In this document: positions 39,446-48,456 of the stretch, piece after piece
Numbering within the stretch: the stretch's first letter is position 1
How the letters are laid out: each line of letters starts with the position of its first letter
DNA from: Alphaproteobacteria bacterium
GTDB taxonomy: Bacteria > Pseudomonadota > Alphaproteobacteria > G02398745 > G023898745
Assembly (NCBI GenBank): GCA_023898745.1
Contig: CP060237.1
Location: forward strand, 372,001-436,000
DNA: 64,000 nt
Direction of reading: 5' to 3'
Position numbers and translations under genes: made by a program
The notes under the pieces: generated by a model
Told to the model about the DNA's origin: nothing
The model's database searches: none
The model's input: only the letters and a program-made list of their open reading frames with translations

Positions 39446-40414
39446 ATGCAACATATTGTGATTAACGGTTTTGGTCGAATAGGGCGTTCAATTTTGCGCG
39501 TTTTACTGTATCAAAACAAAGATCATGCATATAAAATCACCGTCAATGATCCTACCCCTAAGGAGAAGTTGATATATCTCTTTAAGTACGATTCCGTTCA
39601 CGGCGTATCTCAAACACCATTGGATAACGTGAATTTCACGCATCATAAAATTCCAGCTTATGATGAGAATGTGGATATCGTTCTTGAATGCTCTGGGCAA
39701 TTTTTGTCCTTTGATAAAGCGTACTCTCACATCAATGCTGGTGCTAAGAAGGTTTTGATTTCAACAAATCTCAAGGATGCAGAAGAAACGATTATTTATG
39801 GTGTGAATCATCATAAATTGAGGCAAGAACATAAAATTATCTCCAATGGCTCTTGCACAACAAACTGTACAGCGCCTTTATTACACATTTTTCATCAAGA
39901 ATTTAGCGTGAAAGCTTGTCATTTTACAACTGTTCACTCTTATACAGTGACGCAGAATTTGGTGGACGGGAATCATCACAAAGACCTTAGGCGGGGTAGG
40001 GCGGCCGCTCTGTCTATCGTGCCTTCAACGACAGGTGCGTCTAAGGCTTTGGCGCGATTGTTTCCTGATATTTCTATCACAGGTGCGGCTTATCGTGTGC
40101 CAACACCAAATGTGTCGGTTGTGGATATGATTTTTGAAACACAAAAACCCGTTTCACAAGATCATATTCATGAGGTTATGCAAACGGCAGCTGCAATGCG
40201 TCATGACGGTCAACAGAGTATTTTACGCTATAACACAGAAGAAATTGTATCTATAGACTGCAATAGCACACCATACAGCGCAATCTTTGATGCAACGCAA
40301 ACGCAGGTTATCCACCCACACTTAGTCAAAATCTCGGCGTTTTATGACAATGAATGGGGGTTTGCTTCGCGCATGGTTGATGTGATGGAGTGTTGGCTTA
40401 ATGAGTCATCCTGA
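39446..40414 (+). CDS. gap: Glyceraldehyde-3-phosphate dehydrogenase
   Basis: A 322-residue enzyme of central carbon metabolism. The NAD-binding start is I-N-G-F-G-R-I-G-R at 6-14. The catalytic cysteine is C137 in S-N-G-S-C-T-T-N-C (usual S-N-A-S-C), with H164 in T-V-H-S-Y. The inorganic phosphate site R-R-G-R-A-A-A, the T-G-A-S-K-A strand and the final Y-D-N-E-W-G-F are present. It is about ten residues shorter than usual in the N-terminal domain. The end abuts a family B repeat (its TCATCCTGAGCG lies across the stop). Erythrose-4-phosphate dehydrogenase is a less likely alternative. Confidence 0.9.
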   Translation: MQHIVINGFGRIGRSILRVLLYQNKDHAYKITVNDPTPKEKLIYLFKYDSVHGVSQTPLDNVNFTHHKIPAYDENVDIVLECSGQFLSFDKAYSHINAGAKKVLISTNLKDAEETIIYGVNHHKLRQEHKIISNGSCTTNCTAPLLHIFHQEFSVKACHFTTVHSYTVTQNLVDGNHHKDLRRGRAAALSIVPSTTGASKALARLFPDISITGAAYRVPTPNVSVVDMIFETQKPVSQDHIHEVMQTAAAMRHDGQQSILRYNTEEIVSIDCNSTPYSAIFDATQTQVIHPHLVKISAFYDNEWGFASRMVDVMECWLNESS

Positions 40415-40640
40415 GCGTAGCGAAGGATCCGCTGTCTTTAGCTTAAGAGAATGATTGATATGCAATGTTTCAAAAAATGTTTCACGTGAAACATTTTATG
40501 TTTTGATTTAAGCTTTAAAGAAAGTGTCATTCTGATCAAGCGAAGCGATAGAAGGATCTTTCCGAGTTTGTTTCAGGAAGGTCCTTCGTCTTTGGCTCAG
40601 GATGACGAAGTGTTTATACTCAGGATGATGAAGAAAATTT
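40407..40640. repeat. Family B repeats around the parS site
   Basis: TCATCCTGAGCGTAGCGAAGGATCC at 40407-40431 and a complete palindrome at 40527-40606 (GTCATTCTGATCAAGCG to GCTCAGGATGACG), with a short copy at 40618. The 372-base gap between gap and tgt holds these, the parS site and a family A unit (40698-40765). Confidence 0.8.
40478..40493. promoter_or_regulatory. parS centromere site
   Basis: TGTTTCACGTGAAACA, an exact match to the ParB-binding consensus that is conserved across bacteria. It lies in an intergenic region. parS sites usually lie near the replication origin, so the window is probably origin-proximal, in keeping with dnaA 30 kb away. Confidence 0.85.
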
Positions 40641-40695
40641 GAAACATTCTTTAAAGTATCTTATAAAGTAATTAACAACGAAATAAAGTGTGGCA

Positions 40696-40765
40696 CCGTC
40701 ATGGCGAGCGCAGCGTGGCCATCCATAATGGATCACCACGTCGCTGCACTCCTCGTGATGACGAG
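40696..40765. repeat. Palindromic repeat (family A) before tgt
   Basis: GTCATGGCGAGCGCAGCGTGGCCATCCATAATGGATCACC with GTCGCTGCACTCCTCGTGATGACG. An open frame runs through it into tgt, but the tgt start lies after it. Confidence 0.85.
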
Positions 40766-40786
40766 CCCTGCCATAACAAAGGAAAC

Positions 40787-41935
40787 ATGTTCAAATTCGA
40801 ATACAAAAACTACAACGGTGCCAGACTTGGCAAATTAACCACTCCACACGGTGTTATTGAAACACCTGCATTTATTTTTTGCGCAACCAAAGCATCCATT
40901 AAAGGTGTGCCAACACATATGATGAAAGATTTAGGAACGCAGGTGATTTTATCTAACACATACCATTTGATGCTTAAGCCAGGTTCGGAATATATCGAAA
41001 ATATGGGCGGATTGCAAAAGTTTACTGGGTGGCGTGGTCCAATGTTAACCGATTCAGGCGGATTTCAAATTTTTAGCTTAGGTCATGGTGGTTTTGAAAA
41101 TGAAATCAAAAGAGCAGGGCACAAGACAAAAAACGATGGTTTTAAGATGACTGAAGAAGGCGCAACGTTCAAGTCTTATTATGATGGATCAAAGTTTGTT
41201 TTAACGCCCGAGAGATCGATTCAAATTCAAAGAGAGCTAGGAGCGGATCTCATTGTTGTCTTAGATGAGTGTATGCCATATAACGATGATAAGCTTAAAA
41301 CCTATGAATCAATGGAGTTAAGTCATCGTTGGGCAAAGCGTAGTTTAGATGAGTTTGCAAAACATGATGATGGCAAGCAGAAGCTTTATGGCATTATTCA
41401 TGGCGGTGTTTTTAAAGATTTGCGCGCACAAAGCGCGGCATTTGCTAATGAGCAACCATATTTTGGTTATGCGATAGGAGGTACACTTGGTAAATCTAAA
41501 GAGCAAATGTATGAAATTGTTGAAGCTTCTACGAAAGATTTAAATAAAGATAAACCTGTGCATTTGTTAGGTATCGGTGGTGTGAGAGATATTTTCACCA
41601 ATATTCATTTTGGCATTGATACATTTGACTGTGTGCATCCAACCCGTATTGCACGACATGGTGGCGCATTGGCGAAAAAAGTGCCTAAAGAGTTTATCAA
41701 TTTGCGTAATACAAAATATAAGAAAGATCAAACGCCAATTGAAGAAGATTGTAAGTGTCCGACCTGTCAAAATTATACCAAGGGATATTTACATCACCTG
41801 TTGATGACAAAAGAGCCAACGGTGATTTCATTATTAACCATACATAATGTGTATTTTATGAATAAAATGATGGCGGATATTCGTGAAGGTATTAGGGTGG
41901 GGAATTTGAAGGCGGTGGAGGAGAGGTATATTTGA
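40787..41935 (+). CDS. tgt: tRNA-guanine transglycosylase
   Basis: A 382-residue queuosine-pathway enzyme that exchanges G34 for preQ1 in tRNA. Active-site pieces: T-D-S-G-G-F-Q-I-F-S (catalytic Asp near residue 86), D-E-C-M-P-Y, H-G-G-V-F, and the zinc site C-K-C-P-T-C with H in Y-L-H-H. The start at 40787 is chosen since an AAAGGAAAC ribosome site is just upstream and M-F-K-F-E-Y is the family start; 33 more in-frame residues before it come from a palindromic repeat. No other queuosine gene is near. Confidence 0.93.
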   Translation: MFKFEYKNYNGARLGKLTTPHGVIETPAFIFCATKASIKGVPTHMMKDLGTQVILSNTYHLMLKPGSEYIENMGGLQKFTGWRGPMLTDSGGFQIFSLGHGGFENEIKRAGHKTKNDGFKMTEEGATFKSYYDGSKFVLTPERSIQIQRELGADLIVVLDECMPYNDDKLKTYESMELSHRWAKRSLDEFAKHDDGKQKLYGIIHGGVFKDLRAQSAAFANEQPYFGYAIGGTLGKSKEQMYEIVEASTKDLNKDKPVHLLGIGGVRDIFTNIHFGIDTFDCVHPTRIARHGGALAKKVPKEFINLRNTKYKKDQTPIEEDCKCPTCQNYTKGYLHHLLMTKEPTVISLLTIHNVYFMNKMMADIREGIRVGNLKAVEERYI

Positions 41936-41946
41936 GAATTTGAGTA

Positions 41947-42450
41947 TCATTCTTTTTTGTATAGTCTGATTTCAGGACTATAATCAAGCAGTTCAAATGT
42001 TGTCGGTCTAGAAGTTGTGCCAAATGTATAAAACTCTTTAACTTTTGGGTGGTTGCTTAATGTATTGTGTAGTGCCACAAGCTCATCTAAGAACGTAACG
42101 GATGATTTTGTAATGTTACAAAAAGCGTCAGCCTCGCTGCCTGTTGCGGTTTTGTATGTTGTTTTTCTCATAAGCGTCTCTGTTAATAGTTTATTGAGAA
42201 ATATAAAGCTCTCTAGAGGTCCTGCAGTCTCGTCATCTCTTTCCTTCATTTTTGCTCCGACTTTTAATACATTAATGAACCAAGGGGGTATTATTGAGGG
42301 GGAATTTAATTGCTCTAAGCTTTTGAGTAACTTTTTATGTATTTCTACTTCCTCAATTTTTTGACTGTCTTTATGTGTTATTGGAAGGAGATCTGGATTA
42401 GGATGATCTTCTAGAGGTTTATCTGCAAGTGAAAACAAATATAACAACAT
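41947..42450 (-). CDS. Hypothetical protein with short leader
   Basis: About 167 residues from the ATG at 42450, chosen since GGAG lies 8 bases upstream; an ATG at 42474 is the alternative. The start is M-L-L-Y-L-F-S-L-A-D-K-P-L-E, a short uncharged leader ending S-L-A. The mature part is helical and charged (I-E-E-V-E-I-H-K-K-L-L-K-S-L, F-L-N-K-L-L-T-E-T-L). No family recognised. It converges on tgt, 11 bases away. Confidence 0.55.
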   Translation of the reverse strand: MLLYLFSLADKPLEDHPNPDLLPITHKDSQKIEEVEIHKKLLKSLEQLNSPSIIPPWFINVLKVGAKMKERDDETAGPLESFIFLNKLLTETLMRKTTYKTATGSEADAFCNITKSSVTFLDELVALHNTLSNHPKVKEFYTFGTTSRPTTFELLDYSPEIRLYKKE

Positions 42451-42568
42451 ATGGTGCGCTCCAAATATTAACATTTCTTTAAGATAACTTAGTTAAATGT
42501 GAAGAAATCGTTAAATTTCTGCAATATATGTTGATAAAATGACGAAAGTGTTTGAGTAGGAATGGTGA

Positions 42569-43957
42569 TTAAAACGCAGGAAATTCCTCTTCATATGGTG
42601 TGTGGCATAATACTTGCAGGCGTTCAAAGATCGTTTGTGCATCTTCACCTTTTGGTTGTGGGAAGTTTTGTCCAAGCTCTTTTGCAATTTCTTTAAAGCG
42701 TGAATCATACGTCTTTTTTGTTGAGCTAGATGATAGATTGTATAAGTCATACAAAGCTTCTGAAACTTTTACATAATAAATCCAATACGTAAGATCGAGT
42801 TGCTTAAAGAATCTCTTCATAATTGCTTCTGCCCTATCTTTAATAGAAAAGAAATCGGCAGTTTTTCCTATCATATCAGTAAAGATTACGAAATATGACT
42901 CAAAATATGGCTCATCATCGGCGTTGAGAGATTTCATGCCTTGCTCTTTTAAGAGAGTGATGAATTTTTTAATTGTTGTAATACGTTTCTTTGGATCCAT
43001 TAAGAGGATAGTTTTTATATTATTTTCAGTTAATGGTGTGTTTAAATAGTTTGCAAGAAGATACACACTTTCCAAAACATTTAAATAATCTTCTGGCGTT
43101 TGTGTTGTATATAACATATGTGTTCTCAGAAGTGCTGGAATATCTTTATCATCAAATTTCTTTTTCGTTGTAAAGAGAGTGAGGAATTGGAAAAAGTATT
43201 GCACAACCTGATTTTTCGATGTTTTTGCAATGTTAACGCGTTCTGGAAGTGTTTTATTGAGCTCTATCATTAGTATTGTGAATGGTATAATTACTTGTGT
43301 GTGATCTATATTCTCTTGTTTTAAGATCAACTTAGCTCTTTGGATCATATCGGTGTAATCTCCACGCAAAATTGTCATAAAATCTTCAATCATATCAAGC
43401 GTCAGAGTTGTTTCGTCAAGCTCTAGAAGATCTAATGTGCTTGAGAGTTTTTTCAGGTATTCTGGATTTAAAAGATCATAATCTGTCATGCCTGTTAAAA
43501 CAAACATAGGTGGAAGAGCGAATATACCATCTTGATAAAATCTATTGTTGTGTATATGTAAGAGTAAGTTTGTTAAGGTTTCTATATTTATAGCTGGCGT
43601 TTCATGATCCTCGAACCATTTTTCTATTCTGCCTAATTCCCTAGTATTCCAATTGTTTCCAATTTTCTCCATATAGGTATATATTTTTAACGAATCTTTC
43701 TCTGTGGACCATTCTTTATAGAAATCCATAAGCTCTGCTTTGGATGTATCACCTTCCCATGTTGACATCTCAGAACTGTCCTGCTCGGAATTGTCATCTA
43801 CCACTAGCGATGCATTTGGAAGGTCTTCTAGAGAAGCAAAAGATTTAGGTTTTGCGTAGGATCTAGATTTTAGCCCTGCAAATGTCATAACAACTGATGG
43901 GACAAGCCAGGCCATTACAACGCCTAACACAAGTTTTTTTGTATAGGATTGGGTCAT
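42569..43957 (-). CDS. Hypothetical exported helical protein
   Basis: A 462-residue protein with a conventional signal or anchor: M-T-Q-S-Y-T-K-K then L-V-L-G-V-V-M-A-W-L-V-P-S-V-V-M-T-F-A. It is followed by an acidic linker (D-D-N-S-E-Q-D-S-S-E) and about 380 residues of helices without repeats that I can name. The first 30 residues resemble those of the LRR protein at 48457-50169 (A-W-L-V-P-S versus S-W-I-L-P-I). The two may share an export route. Function unknown. Confidence 0.6.
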   Translation of the reverse strand: MTQSYTKKLVLGVVMAWLVPSVVMTFAGLKSRSYAKPKSFASLEDLPNASLVVDDNSEQDSSEMSTWEGDTSKAELMDFYKEWSTEKDSLKIYTYMEKIGNNWNTRELGRIEKWFEDHETPAINIETLTNLLLHIHNNRFYQDGIFALPPMFVLTGMTDYDLLNPEYLKKLSSTLDLLELDETTLTLDMIEDFMTILRGDYTDMIQRAKLILKQENIDHTQVIIPFTILMIELNKTLPERVNIAKTSKNQVVQYFFQFLTLFTTKKKFDDKDIPALLRTHMLYTTQTPEDYLNVLESVYLLANYLNTPLTENNIKTILLMDPKKRITTIKKFITLLKEQGMKSLNADDEPYFESYFVIFTDMIGKTADFFSIKDRAEAIMKRFFKQLDLTYWIYYVKVSEALYDLYNLSSSSTKKTYDSRFKEIAKELGQNFPQPKGEDAQTIFERLQVLCHTPYEEEFPAF

Positions 43958-44179
43958 TTGAATATCTTTTTACTATGATTACCTATAGTATAACATATTT
44001 TGAGATTTTTTCGAGGGTGTGCGTTATTCTGAGCGAACCTAGCCAGGGGTTGTCGTCATTGTGAGTAGGCTTTGTTGCATAGATCCCGGATTCAAAGCCT
44101 TCTCGTGATGACATTTATATACTTGAATAGAAGGTCTTGTTTTGCTTAAATGAAACGTAGGTAACATATAGCATTATAT

Positions 44180-44917
44180 GTGTTTTTAAGCTTTGTAGGG
44201 TATGTTTTTCACACTGCATTTCGTCTTTTGTTGAGGCGAGAAAAGTTTTATACAAGAACTTTTTTCTATCAAATATATCTTGTGGGTATTCAAGCAATTC
44301 CCGTCGTTGCTCTGTTAAATTTTTTGGTTGGCATGGTGACAATCAATCAAGGTATCACGACTTTGTCTGATTATGGTTTATCTGACAGAGCCCCCGATGC
44401 TTTGATTCCGTCTTATATCCGCTATTTTGGTGGCATGATCACATATTTGGTGATTTCAGGGCGTTCTGGCAGCGCCTTTGCAGCAGAAATTGGTGCCATG
44501 AAATTATCACTAGAAGTTGATGCGCTAGAATCTATGAAAATTAATCCCACAAGTGCCATTATTATCCCGCGTATTTTAGCCTTGATTTGTTTCATGCCAA
44601 TTTTGGTGATTGTAGCGATTTTCTTTGGTATTTTAGGTGGCGGTCTGATGACAAAGCTGCAAATTGACTTCTCTTTTATTAAATATCTGCAAAGTGTTTA
44701 TGATTTGCTAAATTTTAGAGTGCTGAGCGCAACTTTGTTGAAATCGCTTGTATTTGGCACAATTATTGGGTTTATTGGATGTTTCCGTGGGATGTGTGTG
44801 CATACGCATTTTAAGATTCTGGGAAATATGACGACAAAAGCGGTTGTGCAATGCATTTTTTGGACCATTGTGTTTGATGGGATGATGTCGATTTACATCA
44901 CATTTTTGGGGATTTGA
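44180..44917 (+). CDS. mlaE: MlaE-type phospholipid ABC permease
   Basis: A 245-residue inner-membrane permease of the MlaE/YrbE family. It has the start Y-V-F-H-T-A-F-R and the helix Q-I-Y-L-V-G-I-Q-A-I-P-V-V-A-L-L-N-F-L-V-G-M. The signature region is V-I-S-G-R-S-G-S-A-F-A-A-E-I-G-A-M-K, followed by E-V-D-A-L-E-S-M-K-I-N-P. Five hydrophobic segments follow the family pattern. The start is GTG. The usual partners MlaF, MlaD, MlaC and MlaB are not next to it: the gene is an orphan between repeats. It would move phospholipid between the membranes. Confidence 0.9.
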   Translation: MFLSFVGYVFHTAFRLLLRREKFYTRTFFYQIYLVGIQAIPVVALLNFLVGMVTINQGITTLSDYGLSDRAPDALIPSYIRYFGGMITYLVISGRSGSAFAAEIGAMKLSLEVDALESMKINPTSAIIIPRILALICFMPILVIVAIFFGILGGGLMTKLQIDFSFIKYLQSVYDLLNFRVLSATLLKSLVFGTIIGFIGCFRGMCVHTHFKILGNMTTKAVVQCIFWTIVFDGMMSIYITFLGI

Positions 44918-44955
44918 ACTCTGCCAGCCTAAATAATATGATCCGTTATCACGAG

Positions 44956-45055
44956 CTGACCCATCCCCACGAATTTTCTAAAATCCAAAAAAGTCCTAAA
45001 CGCTTAACCATGTAAGCTTTTCTTCTGGAGAAATTGATAGAGAAATATAAGGATA
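44956..45055. repeat. 100-base repeat shared with 12898-12998
   Basis: CTGACCCATCCCCACGAATT to AAATATAAGGA. The gap 44918-45269 also holds a family A hairpin (45062-45110) and a family B palindrome (45122-45192); no other gene is seen. Confidence 0.8.
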
Positions 45056-45061
45056 ACGACC

Positions 45062-45192
45062 GTGCCTTGCTTCGCAAGGCTCGTGATGACGTCTGCGCAT
45101 ATTTAATTCGTGGGGATGAATCAGATCCTGAGCCGAAGGTGAAGGATCTTCTTCAGTTTGACTCAGGAAGATCCTTCGCTGCGTTAGGATGA
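45062..45192. repeat. Palindromic repeats, families A and B
   Basis: GTGCCTTGCTTCGCAAGGCTCGTGATGACG with CATATTTAATTCGTGGGGATGAAT, then TCAGATCCTGAGCCGAAGG to CGTTAGGATGACG. Confidence 0.8.
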
Positions 45193-45269
45193 CGATGAGT
45201 TATGACAAATTTGCAATCAGACTGAAAATCTGTCAGGATATTTTTAGTAAAAAATGAAAATAACACATA

Positions 45270-46430
45270 TTGTTTGAACGAAAATTAATTCTCTCTCTAA
45301 AAGATTTGCTCAAAAAATTTCCGATTGTTGCGCTTTTAGGCCCCAGACAGTCGGGCAAAACAACACTTTCAAAGCAAATTTGCGCTGACAAGCCTTATGT
45401 GAATTTTGAGGATTTGGAAAAGCGCGCGTATGCCACTGAAGATCCAAAACAGTTTTTATCTAATTATCCAAATGGCGCGATATTTGATGAAATACAGCAC
45501 GTACCATCTTTATTTTCTTATATTCAGCTTATGGTAGATGAGTTAGATAAAAATGGAATTTTTCTTTTAACAGGCTCTCAAAATTTTATTTTGAATGAAA
45601 AAATATCACAAACACTTGCTGGAAGAGTTGCAATACAGACTTTGTTGCCTTTAAGTTATGAAGAATTAGATTATCCAGAAGATATTTATGAGCTTATTTT
45701 AAGAGGGGGATATCCAAGAGTTCATAGATTTGATCTTGCGGCAAACGAATTTTATCCAAGTTATATCTCAACCTATATTGAGAGAGATGTGCGTCAAATT
45801 AAAAATATTCAAGATCTTGCAAAATTCAGTAAATTGTTAAAATTATGCGCAAGTCATGTTGGGCAAGTAAAAAATGCATTGTATTTCGCAACTGATTTAG
45901 GTATTTCTCAAAATACTGTATCTGATTGGATTAGTATATTAAATTTAAGCTTTGTAACATTTTATCTACAACCGTACTTCAGAAATTTCAAAAAACGTAT
46001 TATCAAAAACCCAAAAATTTATTTTTATGATACTGGATTAGCGTGTTATTTGTTAGAAATAGAAACAGTTCAGCAATTAAAAACACATCCGTTAAAAGGC
46101 GCGTTATTCGAAAACTTTATCATTGTTGAAACAATGAAAAATTTCTTAAATCGCAATATACAAAAAACTCTTTATTATTTTAAAGATCAAAGCGGACGTG
46201 AGATTGATTTGGTTTTTGAAAAAGGTAATAGCATTCATGCTTTAGAAATTAAAACGTCGGAAACTGTACATCCTGGATTTTGGGCAAATCTTAAATATTT
46301 TGAAGGTCTGAGTGATAATATTGTGCCGTATGTTGTGTATGGAGGAAAGGAGAGTTATAAGCGTCAGAACGTGGAAGTATGTGGGGTGAAAAATTGGTTG
46401 ACTCATAGTTTTTTCGCTAGGTCATCCTGA
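45270..46430 (+). CDS. AAA ATPase with DUF4143 domain (second copy)
   Basis: A 386-residue homologue of the gene at 13333-14460. Walker A is G-P-R-Q-S-G-K-T-T near residues 24-32, Walker B is A-I-F-D-E-I-Q near 71-77, then T-G-S-Q-N-F, L-A-G-R-V-A, L-R-G-G-Y-P-R and T-Y-I-E-R-D-V-R of the DUF4143 half, and the end R-E-I-D-L-V-F...A-L-E-I-K that resembles a nuclease core. The sequence differs a lot from the first copy, so they are old paralogues or separate arrivals. TTG start. The same 100-base repeat precedes both genes. Confidence 0.85.
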   Translation: MFERKLILSLKDLLKKFPIVALLGPRQSGKTTLSKQICADKPYVNFEDLEKRAYATEDPKQFLSNYPNGAIFDEIQHVPSLFSYIQLMVDELDKNGIFLLTGSQNFILNEKISQTLAGRVAIQTLLPLSYEELDYPEDIYELILRGGYPRVHRFDLAANEFYPSYISTYIERDVRQIKNIQDLAKFSKLLKLCASHVGQVKNALYFATDLGISQNTVSDWISILNLSFVTFYLQPYFRNFKKRIIKNPKIYFYDTGLACYLLEIETVQQLKTHPLKGALFENFIIVETMKNFLNRNIQKTLYYFKDQSGREIDLVFEKGNSIHALEIKTSETVHPGFWANLKYFEGLSDNIVPYVVYGGKESYKRQNVEVCGVKNWLTHSFFARSS

Positions 46431-46660
46431 GTTTCCCACAAAGAAAGCTTTGATATACAGGCAATGACGAAAGTTGCACGGAGCTTCATGGCAAGGAGCA
46501 CAGCGACGTGGCCATCTAGAAAATGGATCCCCACGATCTGCTTTGCAGATCTCGTGATGACGATCTCTTGCAGCTTTCAGTGTTTTCGTCATTAGAAGTC
46601 GAAAGCGAAGGGACTGCTATTTTGTTATAAAAGATCCTTTACTGCGTTCAGGATGACGTT
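46424..46660. repeat. Palindromic repeats, families A and B, reaching into the transketolase gene
   Basis: TCATCCTGAG across the end of the ATPase gene, then a degraded A unit with GGAGCACAGCGACGTGGCC and CACGATCTGCTTTGCAGATCTCGTGATGACG. A family B half (AAAGATCCTTTACTGCGTTCAGGATGACG) forms the last codons of transketolase. Confidence 0.8.
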
Positions 46661-48391
46661 TTTTGTTAATCCCATCTCCACATACACATCTGTATAAGGT
46701 GCAGAATGCCCAAAATCTTCTATGCCAAAAAACATATCACCAGGGCGCAAGAATTTCTCCCATGATTGGCGGCACCCAGCTTCTATGATGATACGTTTTT
46801 TACCTTCTAAAGCCTTGAAATCATGAAATTTCTCTACACATGGAATACTCACAACGCGTACACTGTGCTTAAGTTCCAATTCTGTAGCCACTTCAAGTGC
46901 TAAATGCACTTCTGACCCTGTCGCTAAAAACACAAAATCCAGCTCACCCTCAGGAAAAGCTGGGAATTTGTGAATTACAGGCAGTGCTTGTCGCGTGAGC
47001 GCAATAACTGAAGGTTTATCTATATCCTCAAAGGCTTGTTGCAAGCAAACTTGTGTTTCATTTGCATCGCAGGGGCGGTATACATTGAGATGTGGCATTG
47101 CGCGTAAACTTGCTAGGTGTTCCACAGGTTGGTGTGTAGGACCATCTTCGCCTACGCCGATGGAGTCATGGGTATAAATAAAGACTGTTGGCACACGCAT
47201 CAGGGCAGCCATGCGAATAGCGGGGCGCATATAATCGCTAAAAACAAAAAATGTTGTGCCAAATGCCCGATAGGTTTTAGATAAAACAATGCCATTGAGT
47301 GCAGCTCCCATGCCATGCTCACGCACACCAAATGCACGATAAGTTTTAGCTTTGTTGGCGCGTGTTGATCCGCCTAAATCACATGATCCCCCAATAACAT
47401 CATATTCTTTGATGAGCGCTCCAAATGCATCACGTGTCGACATCATTTCTTGTGTGAACTGGACCTCCTTGTTTTGATATACAGATCGATAGTTTCTATC
47501 ATATTCAGGTTTTAGCAAAAACGCATCCTTATATTGTGCGCCAATATCGCGCCACTGTTTTAAAATTTCTTCAGGTATTTCAAAGGGTGTGTAAGGCCAG
47601 TTAAATCGTTCACGCATATGATCAATCAATTTTTGCCCTACAGGGTCAGAGTGCATAGCATATTTACCCTCAGTTTCTTTAACGCCATATCCAATAATGG
47701 TTTTGCAGGCAATAAATTGTGGCACATTTCCTTTGCGAGCTTTTGTTAAGGCGTGATCAATTGCTTCAGGATCATGCCCATCAATGGATTGAAAGTTGAA
47801 TTCATAATATGCCATTAATTTATCTATTCCACGACCTATAAATGTTCGGCCATCTATGGTGGATTGATTATCATCATACAAGAAGATCAATTTAGATAAA
47901 TTATGCTCTTTAGCTAACGCAAAAGCTTCATGAGCAATGCCTTCCATCAAGTCACCATCACTCACCATCACATATATGTGTCGATCTAATCCTTCATGTT
48001 GATCAGATAACGCCATACCAACAGCATGCCCGATACCCTGACCCAATGGGCCTGTTGTGACTTCAATGCCTTTAAGTAATCCATATTCTGGATGGCCTGA
48101 ACAAGGAGAGTGAAGTTGGCGGAAGTTTTTGATATCTTCAATAGTGATATCTTCATATCCTGTTAAATAGAGTAGGGTATATTGCAGCATGCAACCATGG
48201 CCGCATGATAAGATAAGTTTATCGCGATGCTTCCACAATGGCTCTTTGGCATAAAATTTCAGGTGGTTTTTAAACAGAACTGTTGCGACATCTGCCATGC
48301 CAAGGGGCATGCCTGTGTGACCACTTTGCGCTTTTTCTACAGCGTCAACGGTTAAAAACCTTATGGCATTGGCAAGTGTTTTTGTACACAT
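46625..48391 (-). CDS. tkt: Transketolase with repeat-derived C-terminus
   Basis: A 588-residue TPP enzyme of the pentose phosphate pathway; the family norm is about 650. N-terminal motifs: S-G-H-T-G-M-P-L-G near residues 23-31, G-H-G near 64-66, T-G-P-L-G-Q-G near 112-118, and the TPP motif S-D-G-D-L-M-E-G followed about 25 residues later by D-D-N. The pyrimidine domain has F-G-V-R-E-H-G-M near 350-357 and D-S-I-G-V-G-E-D-G-P-T-H-Q-P near 409-422, both intact. The last residues N-V-I-L-N-A-V-K-D-L-L are a family B repeat read in frame and replace the native end. Activity is likely kept, as the motifs lie upstream. Confidence 0.92.
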   Translation of the reverse strand: MCTKTLANAIRFLTVDAVEKAQSGHTGMPLGMADVATVLFKNHLKFYAKEPLWKHRDKLILSCGHGCMLQYTLLYLTGYEDITIEDIKNFRQLHSPCSGHPEYGLLKGIEVTTGPLGQGIGHAVGMALSDQHEGLDRHIYVMVSDGDLMEGIAHEAFALAKEHNLSKLIFLYDDNQSTIDGRTFIGRGIDKLMAYYEFNFQSIDGHDPEAIDHALTKARKGNVPQFIACKTIIGYGVKETEGKYAMHSDPVGQKLIDHMRERFNWPYTPFEIPEEILKQWRDIGAQYKDAFLLKPEYDRNYRSVYQNKEVQFTQEMMSTRDAFGALIKEYDVIGGSCDLGGSTRANKAKTYRAFGVREHGMGAALNGIVLSKTYRAFGTTFFVFSDYMRPAIRMAALMRVPTVFIYTHDSIGVGEDGPTHQPVEHLASLRAMPHLNVYRPCDANETQVCLQQAFEDIDKPSVIALTRQALPVIHKFPAFPEGELDFVFLATGSEVHLALEVATELELKHSVRVVSIPCVEKFHDFKALEGKKRIIIEAGCRQSWEKFLRPGDMFFGIEDFGHSAPYTDVYVEMGLTKNVILNAVKDLL

Positions 48392-48456
48392 ATGCGAATG
48401 TGCAGTTATTTTTAGATGGTAGGCATGGGAGAGGTTGAAGAAAGGTTAAATTTTTT

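Noticed and set aside
40688..40786. Start of tgt at 40688
   Set aside because: The extra 33 residues come from a family A repeat; a ribosome site stands before the ATG at 40787, where the family normally starts.
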